NCBI RefSeq assembly: GCF_900100735.1
Contig: NZ_FNCJ01000005.1
Location: forward strand, 248,001-312,000
Length of the DNA stretch: 64,000 bases
Source of the DNA: Paraburkholderia phenazinium
GTDB taxonomy: Bacteria > Pseudomonadota > Gammaproteobacteria > Burkholderiales > Burkholderiaceae
Direction: 5' to 3'
A model generated the notes under the pieces. That model had not been told where the DNA came from. It ran no database searches and was given only the letters and a program-made list of their open reading frames with translations. Numbering within the stretch: the stretch's first letter is position 1; each line of letters starts with the position of its first letter. Both the position numbers and the translations under genes were made by a program. Below, piece by piece: positions 34,348-44,278 of the stretch.

Positions 34348-34367
34348 GTGACACCGACCGTGACACC
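34348..34367. repeat. candidate integrase arm-type sites (right)
   Basis: Two direct copies of GTGACACC at 34348-34355 and 34360-34367, the second within CCGTGACACC, which is identical to 20374-20383 at the left end. They lie 52 bases inside attR and just upstream of the integrase start, so binding could also repress int. Confidence 0.55.
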
Positions 34368-34373
34368 AGAAGT

Positions 34374-34411
34374 AAAAAGCCCTTGAACTTCGTTAGAAGA
34401 TTCAAGGGCTT
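34374..34411 (-). terminator. element-borne terminator for the host tRNA
   Basis: Perfect 11-base arms AAGCCCTTGAA (34377-34387) and TTCAAGGGCTT (34401-34411). On the minus strand the stem runs into TTTTTAC. It lies 8 bases beyond the tRNA 3' end, inside the element, and would end the tRNA transcript before the integrase gene. Confidence 0.85.
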
Positions 34412-34418
34412 AGTGCAA

Positions 34419-34496
<78 letters not shown>

Positions 34497-34511
34497 TAAA
34501 GAAGAAGCGAG

Positions 34512-34540
34512 ATTATGAAGACGGCGTTGGCGTCTGTCAA
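34512..34540 (-). promoter_or_regulatory. promoter of the tRNA gene
   Basis: On the minus strand, -35 TTGACA (34535-34540), a 17-base spacer and -10 CATAAT (34512-34517), 15 bases upstream of the tRNA 5' end. A near-consensus sigma-70 promoter. Confidence 0.85.
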
Positions 34541-34619
34541 CCCCCGCCGCCAACATTTTCAGACCCCGGGGCCCGGGCTATGAGCGGGCGCCCGGGCACC
34601 CAGGCAACAGGACCCACGC

Positions 34620-36278
34620 TCAATCCTTGGCATAAATATCCGAATCCTTGGTCTCCTTGACGAACAGCATGCCGATCACGAACGTGATGATGGCAATCAC
34701 GATCGGATACCAAAGCCCCGAGTAGATATTCCCCTTCGCTGCCACGATCGCAAACGCCGTAGCCGGCAAGAATCCGCCGAACCAGCCATTCCCAATGTGA
34801 TACGGCAGCGACATCGACGTATACCGGATCCGCGTCGGGAACATCTCCACCAGCATCGCCGCAATCGGCCCGTACACCATCGTCACGTAGATCATCATGA
34901 TGGTCAGGATCACCACGCTCATCGGCCAGTTGATCTGCGACGGATCAGCCTTGGCCGGATAGCCGGCCGCCTTGAGGGTCGAGCCGAGCGATTCGTCGAA
35001 CACCTTGCCTTGCGCCTTCGCGTCCGCAGACTTGCCGTCGAACGTATTGATCACCGTATCGCCCACCTTGATCTGCGCGAGCGTCCCCGCCGGGGCCGCC
35101 ACGTTGTCGTAGTTCAAACCCGCTTTGGACAACGCGCTCTTCGCAATGTCGCATGACGAGGTGAACTTCGATGTCCCCACCGGATTGAACTGGAATGAGC
35201 ATTCATCCGGGTTGGCGATCACCACGATTGGCGACTTTTGCGTCGCGGTTTCGAGCGCCGGATTGGCGAAGTGCGTCAGCGCCTTGAACAGCGGGAAGTA
35301 GGTCAGCGCGGCAATCAGTAGCCCTGCCATGATGATCGGTTTGCGCCCGATCCGGTCAGACAGCGAGCCAAAAAACAGGAAGAACGGCGTGCCGATCAGC
35401 AGCGCCAGTGCGATCAGGATATTGGCGGTGGAGCCAGCAACCTTGAGCGTCTGCGTCAGGAAGAACAGGGCATAGAACTGACCCGTGTACCAGACCACAG
35501 CCTGGCCGGCGGTCAACCCGATGAGCGCGAGAATCACAATCTTCAGGTTTTTCCACTGGGCGAACGCTTCGGTCAGCGGCGCCTTGGAGGTCTTGCCTTC
35601 CGCCTTGATCCGCGCGAACACCGGCGATTCATTCAGTTGCAGCCGGATCCACACTGAAACGGCAAGCAGGAGGATCGACGCGAGAAACGGCACGCGCCAT
35701 CCCCAGCTACCAAACGCCTCTTCACCGATCGACGTGCGCACGCCGAGGATCACGAGCAAGGACAGGAACAGGCCGAGCGTGGCCGTCGTCTGGATCCAGG
35801 AGGTGTAGAAGCCGCGCCGGCCTGCCGGTGCGTGTTCCGCGACATAGGTCGCCGCGCCGCCGTACTCGCCGCCGAGCGCCAGACCCTGCAGCAGCCGCAT
35901 CGCGATAAAGATCACCGGTGACGCCATGCCGATCGCGGCGTAGCCGGGCAGGAAGCCCACCAGGAAGGTCGACAGACCCATGATCACGATGGTGATCAGG
36001 AACGTGTACTTGCGCCCGACCATGTCGCCCAGCCGCCCGAACACGATGGCGCCGAACGGCCGCACCGCGAAACCTGCCGCGAAGCTGAGCAGCGTGAAGA
36101 TGAAGCCGGCTGTTGGATTGACCCCGGAGAAGAAGCTCTTGCTGATGAAGACCGCGAGTGAGCCGGCCAGGTAGAAGTCATACCACTCGAAAACAGTGCC
36201 TAGCGACGATGCGAAGATCACCCGCTTCTCATCGTGCGTCATCGGCACGTGGGACATTTGTCCGCCAACGGTAGCCAT
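34620..36278 (-). CDS. MFS metabolite:proton symporter with periplasmic insertion
   Basis: A 552-residue major-facilitator transporter of the proline/shikimate/alpha-ketoglutarate symporter group. Marks are GTVFEWYDFYLAG in helix 1, FGRLGDMVGRKYTF (motif A) after helix 2, and ALGGEYGGAATYVAEHAP in helix 4. Between helices 8 and 9 lies an unusual loop of about 75 residues (near 350-440) containing DECSFQFN and SSCDIAKSALSKAG, with two cysteines. The closing helices include TMVYGPIAAMLVEMFPTRIRYTSMSLPY. The start is ATG 36278 with GGAGACG upstream. The substrate is unknown. Confidence 0.88.
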   Translation of the reverse strand: MATVGGQMSHVPMTHDEKRVIFASSLGTVFEWYDFYLAGSLAVFISKSFFSGVNPTAGFIFTLLSFAAGFAVRPFGAIVFGRLGDMVGRKYTFLITIVIMGLSTFLVGFLPGYAAIGMASPVIFIAMRLLQGLALGGEYGGAATYVAEHAPAGRRGFYTSWIQTTATLGLFLSLLVILGVRTSIGEEAFGSWGWRVPFLASILLLAVSVWIRLQLNESPVFARIKAEGKTSKAPLTEAFAQWKNLKIVILALIGLTAGQAVVWYTGQFYALFFLTQTLKVAGSTANILIALALLIGTPFFLFFGSLSDRIGRKPIIMAGLLIAALTYFPLFKALTHFANPALETATQKSPIVVIANPDECSFQFNPVGTSKFTSSCDIAKSALSKAGLNYDNVAAPAGTLAQIKVGDTVINTFDGKSADAKAQGKVFDESLGSTLKAAGYPAKADPSQINWPMSVVILTIMMIYVTMVYGPIAAMLVEMFPTRIRYTSMSLPYHIGNGWFGGFLPATAFAIVAAKGNIYSGLWYPIVIAIITFVIGMLFVKETKDSDIYAKD

Positions 36279-36509
36279 ATGTCGTCTCCAATATTTTGAT
36301 ATATGCACGCGGCCCGCCCGGAAGGCGTTCCCGTGAATCGGATTATTGGAGCGGAAACTTACGGCCTACTGACGTTGTGTCTCAAAATTGGTGGTGCAGG
36401 AGAATGGGTGCGAGTGGGGCTATGTTCGTTCAATAATTTGCTAAGTTTCGGTAATCGACGGTCAAAATGTGAATATCGCGCATTTTTTGTTGTGCTTGAT
36501 TCGACCCGA

Positions 36510-38051
36510 TTAGGGTAAGTCCCGGGCCGCCTGACGTGCCCGCAAGCTGACACGCACGAGCGTTCCGGCCAGGCGCGGGGTGGTTTGATAGACGTTGTCC
36601 TCGATCGTCAACGTGCCGCCGTGCATGATGGCGATCTCGCGGACGATGGCCAGTCCGAGCCCGCTACCGTCGCCCTCACGGCCGAGAATCCGGTAGAAGC
36701 GCTCGACCACCCGCGTCCGTTCTGCGACCGGAATGCCAAGACCGGTATCCTCCACTTCCAGATGCACTTGCCTTGCCGCCGCGTCGGGCCTTACGCGCAC
36801 GGTGATGCGTCCTCCGGCCGGCGTGTAACGGATCGCGTTGTCGATCAGGTTGGAGAGCATCTCGCGCAGCATCAGCAGACTGCCGTCTATTTCCACCGCC
36901 TCGTCCGGTCCTTCGTAGCCGAGGTCCATCTGCTTGGCGAGCGCTGCCTGCAGCCAGTCGCGCACGGCATTGCGGGCGACCTCGGTGATCTCGACCGGCG
37001 CGAAAATCTGCCCGGACAGCCGGTTTTCGGCGCGAGCGAGCGCCAACAATTGCGTGACAAGCCGCGCCGCGTGCTCGGAACTCGTCGCGATCTGCTCGAG
37101 GGAGCGGTGCACTTCTGCCGACACGTCCTGCCGCAGCGCCAGTTCAGCCTGGGTGCGCAGCCCGGCGAGCGGGGTCTTCATCTGGTGAGCGGCGTCGGCG
37201 ATGAAGCGCTTTTGCAGCTCCATATTCTGTTCGAGGCGCGTTAGCAGGTCGTTGAACGACGTTACCAGTGGTTCGATCTCAGGCGGCGCGCGATGGGCTT
37301 CGAGCGGCGACAGATCGTCCGGGCGTCGCGCGCGGATATGCGCCTGCAGCGCGTGCAGCGGCGCGAGTCCGCGCGACAGCCCGAACCACACGAGCACGAT
37401 CGCGAGCGGCAGGATCACGAACTGCGGCAGGATCACGCCTTTGATGATGTCGTTGGCGAGCTGGCTGCGCTTGTCGAGCGTCTCGCCCACCTGCACCAGC
37501 ACCGGCAGCGCGCCCGGTGTCTGTGGAAACTCGACGGTCGTGTAAGCAACGCGGATATCGTTGCCGTGCAGAACATCGTCGCGAAATTCGACCAGCCCCG
37601 GCGGCGGCCGGTCTTCCTCGTGCGGCAGCGGCATGTCGCGGTCGCCGCCCACCAGTTCGCCACGGGTGCCGAGCACCTGATAAAACACCTTGTCGACGTT
37701 GTCCCCGCTCAGGAAATCGCGCGTCGCATCGGGTAGCGTCAGCTCCGCGACGCCATTCACAGGATGGATCTGGCGGGCCAGGACGTAGGCATCGGTTTCA
37801 AGCGCGCGGTCGAACGGGCCGTTGGCAATCGACTTGGCGACCAGATACGTCACCGCAATGCTCATTGGCCACAACAGCAGCAAAGGCGCCAGCATCCAGT
37901 CGAGAATCTCGCCGAACAGCGAACGCGGGCGGGTCTCGGCGACGGCTTCGGTTTCGTCGGGCGGCGCGAACGGGTTCGCGTAGCGGGCGTCGCGCGCCTC
38001 GTCGTCGAGGTTCGCCGCTGGCGCCGCGGCGCGCTCTGCGCGTGCGGACAT
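36510..38051 (-). CDS. sensor histidine kinase
   Basis: A 513-residue inner-membrane sensor. Two hydrophobic helices (about residues 55-75 and 205-225) bracket a periplasmic domain, followed by HAMP and the HisKA motif FIADAAHQMKTPLAGLRTQ (His near 290). The ATPase domain has NLIDNAIRYTP, DTGLGIP and GSGLGLAIVREI. It belongs to the QseC/TctE group. Its ATG is 9 bases after the stop of a response-regulator gene, so the two form one operon. The N-terminal 50 residues are acidic and Ala-rich. The signal is unknown. Confidence 0.92.
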   Translation of the reverse strand: MSARAERAAAPAANLDDEARDARYANPFAPPDETEAVAETRPRSLFGEILDWMLAPLLLLWPMSIAVTYLVAKSIANGPFDRALETDAYVLARQIHPVNGVAELTLPDATRDFLSGDNVDKVFYQVLGTRGELVGGDRDMPLPHEEDRPPPGLVEFRDDVLHGNDIRVAYTTVEFPQTPGALPVLVQVGETLDKRSQLANDIIKGVILPQFVILPLAIVLVWFGLSRGLAPLHALQAHIRARRPDDLSPLEAHRAPPEIEPLVTSFNDLLTRLEQNMELQKRFIADAAHQMKTPLAGLRTQAELALRQDVSAEVHRSLEQIATSSEHAARLVTQLLALARAENRLSGQIFAPVEITEVARNAVRDWLQAALAKQMDLGYEGPDEAVEIDGSLLMLREMLSNLIDNAIRYTPAGGRITVRVRPDAAARQVHLEVEDTGLGIPVAERTRVVERFYRILGREGDGSGLGLAIVREIAIMHGGTLTIEDNVYQTTPRLAGTLVRVSLRARQAARDLP

Positions 38052-38060
38052 GAGCGGTCT

Positions 38061-38906
38061 CTATTTGAAGTGGTGGCTCGCGGGCATCGCAGCGGATGCG
38101 GGCGAGGAGGGCGCAGCAGGCTCGGGCGTGGCAGGCAAACTGGACGGACTGGGCGCTGGCGTGGGCGCCGCCGATGTTGCGCCGGTGGCCGCGCCGGACG
38201 CCGCGGCAGAGGACGGCGTGCTCGCCCCAGCCGCCGTCTGCGCAGCCTTCTCCAGGCAGTAGCCGAGGCCGCGCACGGTGAGAATGCGCACGCCGCTCGG
38301 TTCGATTTTCTTGCGCAGACGGTGCACGTAGACTTCGATCGCGTTGTTGCTGACCTCTTCGCCCCACTCGCACAGATGATCGACCAGCTGCTCCTTCGAC
38401 ACCAGCCGGCCGATCCGCTGCAGCAGCACTTCGAGCAGGCCCAGTTCGCGTGCCGACAACTCGATGACCTGGTCGTTGATATAAGCGATCCGCCCCACCT
38501 GATCGAACGAGAGCGAGCCGTGCCGTACCACGGTCGGGCCGCCTCCCGCGCCGCGCCGGGTCAGTGCGCGCACGCGCGCTTCGAGTTCGTTGAGCGCGAA
38601 CGGCTTGGCCATATAGTCGTCGGCGCCGAGGTCGAGCCCTTTGACGCGGTCGTCGACGCTATCCGCAGCGGTCAGGATCAATACGGGGAGGTTCGAATTG
38701 CGCGCCCGCAGGCGGCGCAGCACCTCGAGCCCGGACATGCGCGGCAGGCCGAGATCGAGAATCAACAGGTCGAACGTTTGCATCGACAGCGCAGTATCCG
38801 CCTCGACGCCGTTCTTCACGTGATCAACGGCGTATGCCGATTGGCGGAGTGATCGAATCAGAGCGTCCGCGAGTATGCTGTCATCTTCGGCAATGAGAAT
38901 TCGCAT
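38061..38906 (-). CDS. OmpR-family response regulator with Ala/Pro-rich tail
   Basis: A 281-residue regulator started at ATG 38906 (MRILIAEDDS). The receiver domain (residues 1-120) has Asp51 in LILDLGLPRMSG, switch TAAD and lysine in YMAKPFALNE. The winged-helix domain (about 130-225) contains LSARELGLLEVLLQRIGRLVSKEQLVDHL and VHRLRKKIEPSGVRILTVRGLGYCL. A tail of about 55 residues rich in Ala, Ser, Thr and Pro follows, which is not part of the OmpR fold. It is co-transcribed with the kinase gene and divergent from recA. Confidence 0.92.
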   Translation of the reverse strand: MRILIAEDDSILADALIRSLRQSAYAVDHVKNGVEADTALSMQTFDLLILDLGLPRMSGLEVLRRLRARNSNLPVLILTAADSVDDRVKGLDLGADDYMAKPFALNELEARVRALTRRGAGGGPTVVRHGSLSFDQVGRIAYINDQVIELSARELGLLEVLLQRIGRLVSKEQLVDHLCEWGEEVSNNAIEVYVHRLRKKIEPSGVRILTVRGLGYCLEKAAQTAAGASTPSSAAASGAATGATSAAPTPAPSPSSLPATPEPAAPSSPASAAMPASHHFK

Positions 38907-39039
38907 GATGCGCCAGCCAGCCTTGCTGGCACCGTAGTAATGCCCGGCGCGCAGCGGTCTCCAAAGATTTTTCTGGGTAGTCGGCGCACTTTGACCGCAC
39001 ATAAGTAGCGCCATGTGCGAATCGTGCTTGCCAAAACTA

Positions 39040-39055
39040 CTGTTTTTTTATACAG
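39040..39055 (+). promoter_or_regulatory. LexA (SOS) box of recA
   Basis: CTGTTTTTTTATACAG fits CTGT-N8-ACAG exactly, 82 bases upstream of the recA start. The box would repress recA until DNA damage. Confidence 0.9.
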
Positions 39056-39136
39056 TGTCTGCGTTTAGGGTGCTGTCCGTGATGAATGGGCTGCACATCT
39101 GCCTCAGACGCCGTTCATCATAGCAAAGGACGATTC

Positions 39137-40210
39137 ATGGAAGAAAGCAAGAAAGGCTCGGCTGGACTGACGGCTGAAAAGAGCAAGGCCTTGGCCGCCG
39201 CGCTCGCGCAGATCGAAAAGCAGTTCGGCAAAGGGTCGGTCATGCGGCTCGGCGCAGGCGAGGCAGTCGAAGACATTCAAGTGGTCTCAACGGGATCGCT
39301 TGGCCTCGACATCGCGCTGGGCGTCGGCGGTTTGCCGCGTGGCCGTGTGGTCGAAATCTACGGGCCGGAATCGTCGGGTAAAACCACGCTGACGCTGCAA
39401 GTCGTCGCTGAAATGCAGAAGCTCGGCGGCACGGCAGCGTTTATCGACGCGGAACACGCGCTGGACATCCAGTACGCGGGCAAGCTCGGCGTGAACGTGT
39501 CGGACCTGCTGGTTTCGCAACCGGATACGGGCGAACAGGCGCTGGAAATCGCCGACGCGCTGGTGCGCTCGGGCTCGATCGACATGATCGTGATCGATTC
39601 GGTCGCGGCTCTCGTGCCGAAGGCCGAAATCGAAGGTGAAATGGGCGACTCGCTGCCGGGTCTGCAAGCACGTCTGATGTCGCAGGCGCTGCGTAAGCTC
39701 ACCGGCACGATCAAGCGTACGAACTGCCTGGTCATCTTCATCAACCAGATTCGTATGAAGATCGGCGTGATGTTCGGCAACCCGGAAACCACCACGGGCG
39801 GTAACGCGCTCAAGTTCTACGCATCCGTGCGTCTGGATATCCGCCGTATCGGCTCGATCAAGAAGAATGACGAAGTGATCGGCAACGAAACGCGCGTGAA
39901 GGTCGTCAAGAACAAGGTGGCGCCGCCGTTCCGCGAAGCGATTTTCGACATCCTGTACGGCGAAGGCATTTCGCGCCAAGGCGAAGTCATCGACCTGGGC
40001 GTGGCAGCGAAGATCGTCGACAAGGCCGGTGCCTGGTACAGCTACAACGGCGAGCGCATTGGTCAGGGTAAAGACAATGCACGCGAATTCCTGCGCGAAA
40101 ATCCCGAGATCGCACGCGAAATCGAGAACCGCATCCGTGAATCGCTGGGCGTGAATGCGATGGCGGAAGTCGCCGCAGGCGCAGCCGAAGTCGCGGGCGA
40201 AGAGGAGTAA
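39137..40210 (+). CDS. recA: recombinase RecA
   Basis: A 357-residue RecA, which forms filaments on single-stranded DNA, catalyses strand exchange and triggers LexA self-cleavage. The P-loop GPESSGKT begins at residue 76. Other conserved blocks are [16 protein letters not shown] [16 protein letters not shown], and loop regions [27 protein letters not shown]. The start is ATG 39137 with AAAGGA upstream; a longer open frame from 39086 is not supported. It is followed by recX at 7 bases and preceded by a LexA box. Confidence 0.97.
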   Translation: MEESKKGSAGLTAEKSKALAAALAQIEKQFGKGSVMRLGAGEAVEDIQVVSTGSLGLDIALGVGGLPRGRVVEIYGPESSGKTTLTLQVVAEMQKLGGTAAFIDAEHALDIQYAGKLGVNVSDLLVSQPDTGEQALEIADALVRSGSIDMIVIDSVAALVPKAEIEGEMGDSLPGLQARLMSQALRKLTGTIKRTNCLVIFINQIRMKIGVMFGNPETTTGGNALKFYASVRLDIRRIGSIKKNDEVIGNETRVKVVKNKVAPPFREAIFDILYGEGISRQGEVIDLGVAAKIVDKAGAWYSYNGERIGQGKDNAREFLRENPEIAREIENRIRESLGVNAMAEVAAGAAEVAGEEE

Positions 40211-40217
40211 TCGTCGC

Positions 40218-40940
40218 GTGATACGCAAGGGCCGGCCTGTATCCGATGCAGGACGTGATGCGGACGGCCCGCGTGACGGCGATCCACTCGATCCATTCGA
40301 CCCGTTCGAATCTTTTGATGCGCACGACCGGGCTTCCGGCCGTGCGCCTTCAACGCAGCGCGGCTCCGTGCCTTCGGGGCAGGGCGACACCGCTGATTCG
40401 TCTACAGAAACTACCTACACCCGCTCGCGCCGCGTCCCCGGAGAAGCACGCCCGGACCAGGAACGCGCAGCCGACAAGTCCAAAGGCCCTGTCCGCTCGC
40501 TAAAAGGGCGCGCACTCGGCTATCTTTCCCGCCGCGAATACAGCCGCGCCGAACTCTCGCGCAAGCTGATGCCGTTCGTTGAAGAGGCGGACTCTCTAGA
40601 GGCTTTGCTCGATTCGCTCGAAGGCGAAGGCTGGCTGTCGGATTCGCGCTTTGCCGAGAGCCTGATTCACCGCCGCGCGTCGCGCCTCGGTGCGAACCGG
40701 ATCGTGGGTGAACTGAAGCGTCATGCGGTCGGCCAGACCCTGATCGAAGAGGCGAGCGCACAACTGCGCGAAACCGAGCTGGCGCGCGCCCAGGCTATCT
40801 GGCGCAAGAAATACGGCCATCTTCCAGAAACGCCGGCCGAACGTGCGCGGCAAGCGCGCTTCCTCGCCGCGCGGGGTTTTTCCGGAGCGACCATCGGCAA
40901 GATCCTCAAGGGGATCGACGAGGAGTGGGCCGGCGACTGA
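40218..40940 (+). CDS. recX: regulatory protein RecX with long N-terminal extension
   Basis: A 240-residue protein; RecX binds RecA filaments and limits their activity. The conserved core begins near residue 93 (VRSLKGRALGYLSRREYSRAELSRKL) and includes LEGEGWLSDSRFAESLIHRRA and ARFLAARGFSGATIGKIL. The first 90 residues are low-complexity and rich in Asp, Pro, Arg and Ser, longer than in most RecX proteins. The start is GTG 40218, with GAGGAG overlapping the end of recA. Confidence 0.93.
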   Translation: MIRKGRPVSDAGRDADGPRDGDPLDPFDPFESFDAHDRASGRAPSTQRGSVPSGQGDTADSSTETTYTRSRRVPGEARPDQERAADKSKGPVRSLKGRALGYLSRREYSRAELSRKLMPFVEEADSLEALLDSLEGEGWLSDSRFAESLIHRRASRLGANRIVGELKRHAVGQTLIEEASAQLRETELARAQAIWRKKYGHLPETPAERARQARFLAARGFSGATIGKILKGIDEEWAGD

Positions 40941-41140
40941 CACCACGCCGCCGCTTAACGCCCGGCCGAACCGGGCCAAACCCTCCGCCAGCCTGTCCAG
41001 ACACGGCAACACAACGCAACGCCACGCGACACTGGGCCGCATCGGCCCGCACCGGATTGGTGCTATGCACAATCCACGCTGTCTCAAATATGCAGTATGC
41101 TAAAATTCAAAGGTTTTCCAATTCGGCCTTTTCCTTCCGC

Positions 41141-41887
41141 ATGCCGCTTCCCCCGCCAGTTTCCCGTCAGTTGCGCCATCGCCGCGCAATTCGTGCGGAA
41201 GCCTATGAGCGCGAGGACGGCCTGTGGGATATAGAGGCGTGTCTAACCGACCAAAAGCCACGTGATGTGGTGCTTGCGTCGGGCGTCCGGCCCAACGGTC
41301 AGCCGATCCATGAACTCTGGCTCCGCATTACGATCGATCGCAAGCTCAACGTTGTCGACGCGCAAGCGTCGTCCGACTGGGTGCCCTATCCTGGTCTGTG
41401 CGAAGCCACCAATCCCGCCTATCGTGCCCTCATCGGGCTCAATCTGTTCAACAACTTCCGTCGCGAATCCGCCCGTTTGCTCAGCGGTACGGCAGGTTGC
41501 ACGCATCTCACCGAGTTGTGCGCTTTCCTTCCTACCGCTGCCATTCAGGCGTTCGCCGGCGATGTGTGGAATACCAATGGCGGCAAGCCGCCGCACGAAG
41601 CGGGTTCAGGGGACGCTTCACCTCAAGCCTCAGACGAACATTCAAACGACAAGCCGCCATTCCAGCTGGGTCGCTGCCACGCGCTGCGATTCGACGGCGA
41701 GGCGGTGCGACAGTTTTATCCGCGCTGGTATGGCCACGCGCCGCGTTCAGCGGAGCGTGCGGATACAGCAAGCGAGCAAACACGCCACGCCGCCGGAAAC
41801 GGCAACGGCGCCGGCACGTCCCGTTTGAACGACAGCAGCGGAAACGAAGTTCAATCCAACTCTCAGACTGAAGGGAATCACGCATGA
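41141..41887 (+). CDS. DUF2889 family protein
   Basis: A 248-residue protein begun at ATG 41141 ([15 protein letters not shown]). The core resembles DUF2889: [84 protein letters not shown]. It carries conserved Cys and His in CTHLTELC that might bind a metal. The C-terminal 40 residues are low-complexity. The stop overlaps the sucC start by four bases (ATGA), so it is translationally coupled to succinyl-CoA synthetase; the link in function is unknown. Confidence 0.85.
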   Translation: MPLPPPVSRQLRHRRAIRAEAYEREDGLWDIEACLTDQKPRDVVLASGVRPNGQPIHELWLRITIDRKLNVVDAQASSDWVPYPGLCEATNPAYRALIGLNLFNNFRRESARLLSGTAGCTHLTELCAFLPTAAIQAFAGDVWNTNGGKPPHEAGSGDASPQASDEHSNDKPPFQLGRCHALRFDGEAVRQFYPRWYGHAPRSAERADTASEQTRHAAGNGNGAGTSRLNDSSGNEVQSNSQTEGNHA

Positions 41888-43053
41888 AGATTCACGAGTA
41901 CCAGGGTAAGGAAATCCTGCGGAAATTCGGCGTCGCGGTACCGCGCGGCAAGCCGGTCTTCTCGGTGGATGACGCGGTCAAGGCCGCAGAAGAGCTCGGC
42001 GGCCCGGTATGGGTCGTGAAGGCTCAGATCCACGCGGGTGGCCGTGGCAAGGGTGGCGGCGTGAAGGTCGCGAAGTCGCTGGAACAGGTTCGTGAATTCT
42101 CGAACCAGATCCTCGGCATGCAACTCGTCACGCACCAGACTGGCCCGGAAGGCCAGAAGGTGAACCGCCTGCTGATCGAAGAAGGCGCTGACATCAAGAA
42201 GGAACTGTATGTCGGCCTCGTGATCGATCGTGTTTCGCAAAAGGTCGTCGTGATGGCTTCGAGCGAAGGCGGCATGGACGTCGAAGAAGTCGCGGAAAAG
42301 ACGCCTGAGCTGATCCACAAGATCGCCGTCGACCCGTCGACCGGTCTGAAGGACGCAGAAGCGGATGAACTCGCAACGAAGATCGGCGTGCCCGCCGCTT
42401 CGCTGCCGCAAGCTCGCGCAATCCTGCAAGGCCTGTACAAGGCATTCTGGGAAACGGACGCATCGCTGGCCGAAATCAACCCGCTGATCCTGACCGGCGA
42501 CGGCAAGGTCATCGCACTGGACGCCAAGTTCAACTTCGACTCGAACGCACTGTTCCGTCATCCGGAAATCGTGGCTTACCGCGATCTGGACGAAGAAGAT
42601 CCGGCTGAAGTCGAAGCATCGAAGTTCGACCTCGCGTACATCTCGCTCGACGGCAACATCGGCTGCCTCGTGAACGGCGCGGGTCTGGCCATGGCGACGA
42701 TGGACACCATCAAGCTGTTCGGCGGCGAACCGGCGAACTTCCTGGACGTGGGCGGTGGCGCCACGACCGAGAAGGTCACGGAAGCGTTCAAGATCATGCT
42801 GAAGAACCCGAATCTGACGGCCATTCTGGTCAACATTTTCGGTGGCATCATGCGCTGCGACGTGATCGCGGAAGGCGTGATCGCTGCGTCGAAGGCTGTC
42901 TCGCTGAAGGTGCCGCTCGTGGTCCGCATGAAGGGCACGAACGAAGACCTGGGCAAGAAGATGCTGGCTGAATCCGGCCTGCCGATCATTGCGGCAGACA
43001 GCATGGAAGAAGCTGCTCAGAAGGTCGTCGCGGCCGCTGCGGGCAAGGCGTAA
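41884..43053 (+). CDS. sucC: succinyl-CoA synthetase beta subunit
   Basis: A 389-residue ATP-grasp subunit. Together with SucD it converts succinyl-CoA and ADP to succinate, CoA and ATP in the citric acid cycle. Conserved blocks: [49 protein letters not shown] and [22 protein letters not shown] followed by NFLDVGGGA. Length equals that of E. coli SucC. sucD follows at 112 bases. Confidence 0.97.
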   Translation: MKIHEYQGKEILRKFGVAVPRGKPVFSVDDAVKAAEELGGPVWVVKAQIHAGGRGKGGGVKVAKSLEQVREFSNQILGMQLVTHQTGPEGQKVNRLLIEEGADIKKELYVGLVIDRVSQKVVVMASSEGGMDVEEVAEKTPELIHKIAVDPSTGLKDAEADELATKIGVPAASLPQARAILQGLYKAFWETDASLAEINPLILTGDGKVIALDAKFNFDSNALFRHPEIVAYRDLDEEDPAEVEASKFDLAYISLDGNIGCLVNGAGLAMATMDTIKLFGGEPANFLDVGGGATTEKVTEAFKIMLKNPNLTAILVNIFGGIMRCDVIAEGVIAASKAVSLKVPLVVRMKGTNEDLGKKMLAESGLPIIAADSMEEAAQKVVAAAAGKA

Positions 43054-43165
43054 GCCAGGCCGGGCGTTCACCAGGATTACGAATGGCGGCGCGTGAGCGA
43101 CGCGGGCTAAGAACATTCGGCCCGTTGGCGCAACAGCGCGACGCCAAACGAACAGAGGTCAATAC

Positions 43166-44047
43166 ATGTCGATTCTGATCAACAAAGACACTAAGGTCAT
43201 CACGCAGGGCATCACCGGCAAGACCGGTCAGTTCCACACGCGCGCCTGCCGTGAATATGCAAACGGTCGCGAAGCGTATGTCGCGGGCGTGAACCCGAAG
43301 AAGGCCGGCGAAGATTTCGAAGGCATTCCTATTTACGCAAGCGTCGCTGAAGCCAAGGCTGAAACGGGCGCGACTGTGTCGGTGATTTACGTTCCGCCGG
43401 CAGGCGCTGCTGCTGCCATCTGGGAAGCCGTCGAAGCCGACCTGGATCTCGCAATCTGTATCACGGAAGGCATTCCTGTGCGTGACATGATCGAGCTCAA
43501 GGCACGCATGCGCGCGAAGAACAGCAAGACGCTGCTGCTCGGACCGAACTGCCCGGGCACGATCACGCCGGACGAACTGAAGATCGGCATCATGCCGGGT
43601 CACATCCACCGCAAGGGCCGCATCGGCGTCGTGTCGCGTTCGGGCACGCTGACGTATGAAGCAGTCGGCCAGTTGACGGCAATTGGCCTCGGCCAATCGT
43701 CGGCAGTCGGTATCGGCGGCGACCCGATCAACGGTCTGAAGCACATCGACGTGATGAAGATGTTCAACGACGATCCGGATACGGACGCCGTCATCATGAT
43801 CGGCGAAATCGGTGGTCCGGACGAAGCGAATGCTGCTGAGTGGATCAAGGACAACATGAAGAAGCCGGTGGTTGGCTTCATCGCGGGTGTCACGGCTCCG
43901 GCCGGCAAGCGCATGGGTCACGCTGGCGCGCTGATCTCGGGCGGCGCCGATACGGCTGAAGCCAAGCTGGAAATCATGGATGCATGCGGTATCAAGGTCA
44001 CGAAGAACCCGTCGGAAATGGCGCGTCTTCTGAAGGCGATGCTGTAA
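43166..44047 (+). CDS. sucD: succinyl-CoA synthetase alpha subunit
   Basis: A 293-residue subunit carrying the CoA-binding fold and the phosphohistidine. It opens with [24 protein letters not shown]. The phosphorylated histidine is His252 in [17 protein letters not shown] precedes the ATG. A strong terminator at 44121 closes the operon. Confidence 0.97.
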   Translation: MSILINKDTKVITQGITGKTGQFHTRACREYANGREAYVAGVNPKKAGEDFEGIPIYASVAEAKAETGATVSVIYVPPAGAAAAIWEAVEADLDLAICITEGIPVRDMIELKARMRAKNSKTLLLGPNCPGTITPDELKIGIMPGHIHRKGRIGVVSRSGTLTYEAVGQLTAIGLGQSSAVGIGGDPINGLKHIDVMKMFNDDPDTDAVIMIGEIGGPDEANAAEWIKDNMKKPVVGFIAGVTAPAGKRMGHAGALISGGADTAEAKLEIMDACGIKVTKNPSEMARLLKAML

Positions 44048-44120
44048 ATCGAAATAGGCTGACTCGATCGGCTTATTTTTGATACTCTTACGAAACCCTT
44101 TCGTAAGAACGCAGTCCTAA

Positions 44121-44155
44121 AGCGAGGGAGCGAGCAATTGCTCCCTCGCTTTTTT
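44121..44155 (+). terminator. intrinsic terminator of sucCD
   Basis: Perfect 11-base arms AGCGAGGGAGC (44121-44131) and GCTCCCTCGCT (44140-44150) with an 8-base loop and TTTTTT. Confidence 0.92.
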
Positions 44156-44278
44156 GTTGTCTCGACCGGAGTTAGTGCTTTAGCTGTCGGTCAGCGTTAG
44201 CGCTTTGGCACTTACTCTGGCCCCATGCAGCTTCATCGCGGTTGCCTGTTCGCTTCTCTTCCTTCTATTGTTCTCTCC

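Noticed and set aside
41878..43116. 412-codon open frame opposite sucC
   Set aside because: Antisense shadow; sucC is fully conserved on the plus strand.
44056..44278. Possible yybP-ykoY manganese riboswitch before the TerC gene
   Set aside because: I looked for the conserved paired loops expected before TerC/MntP-type genes and do not see them; only the sucCD terminator is clear.
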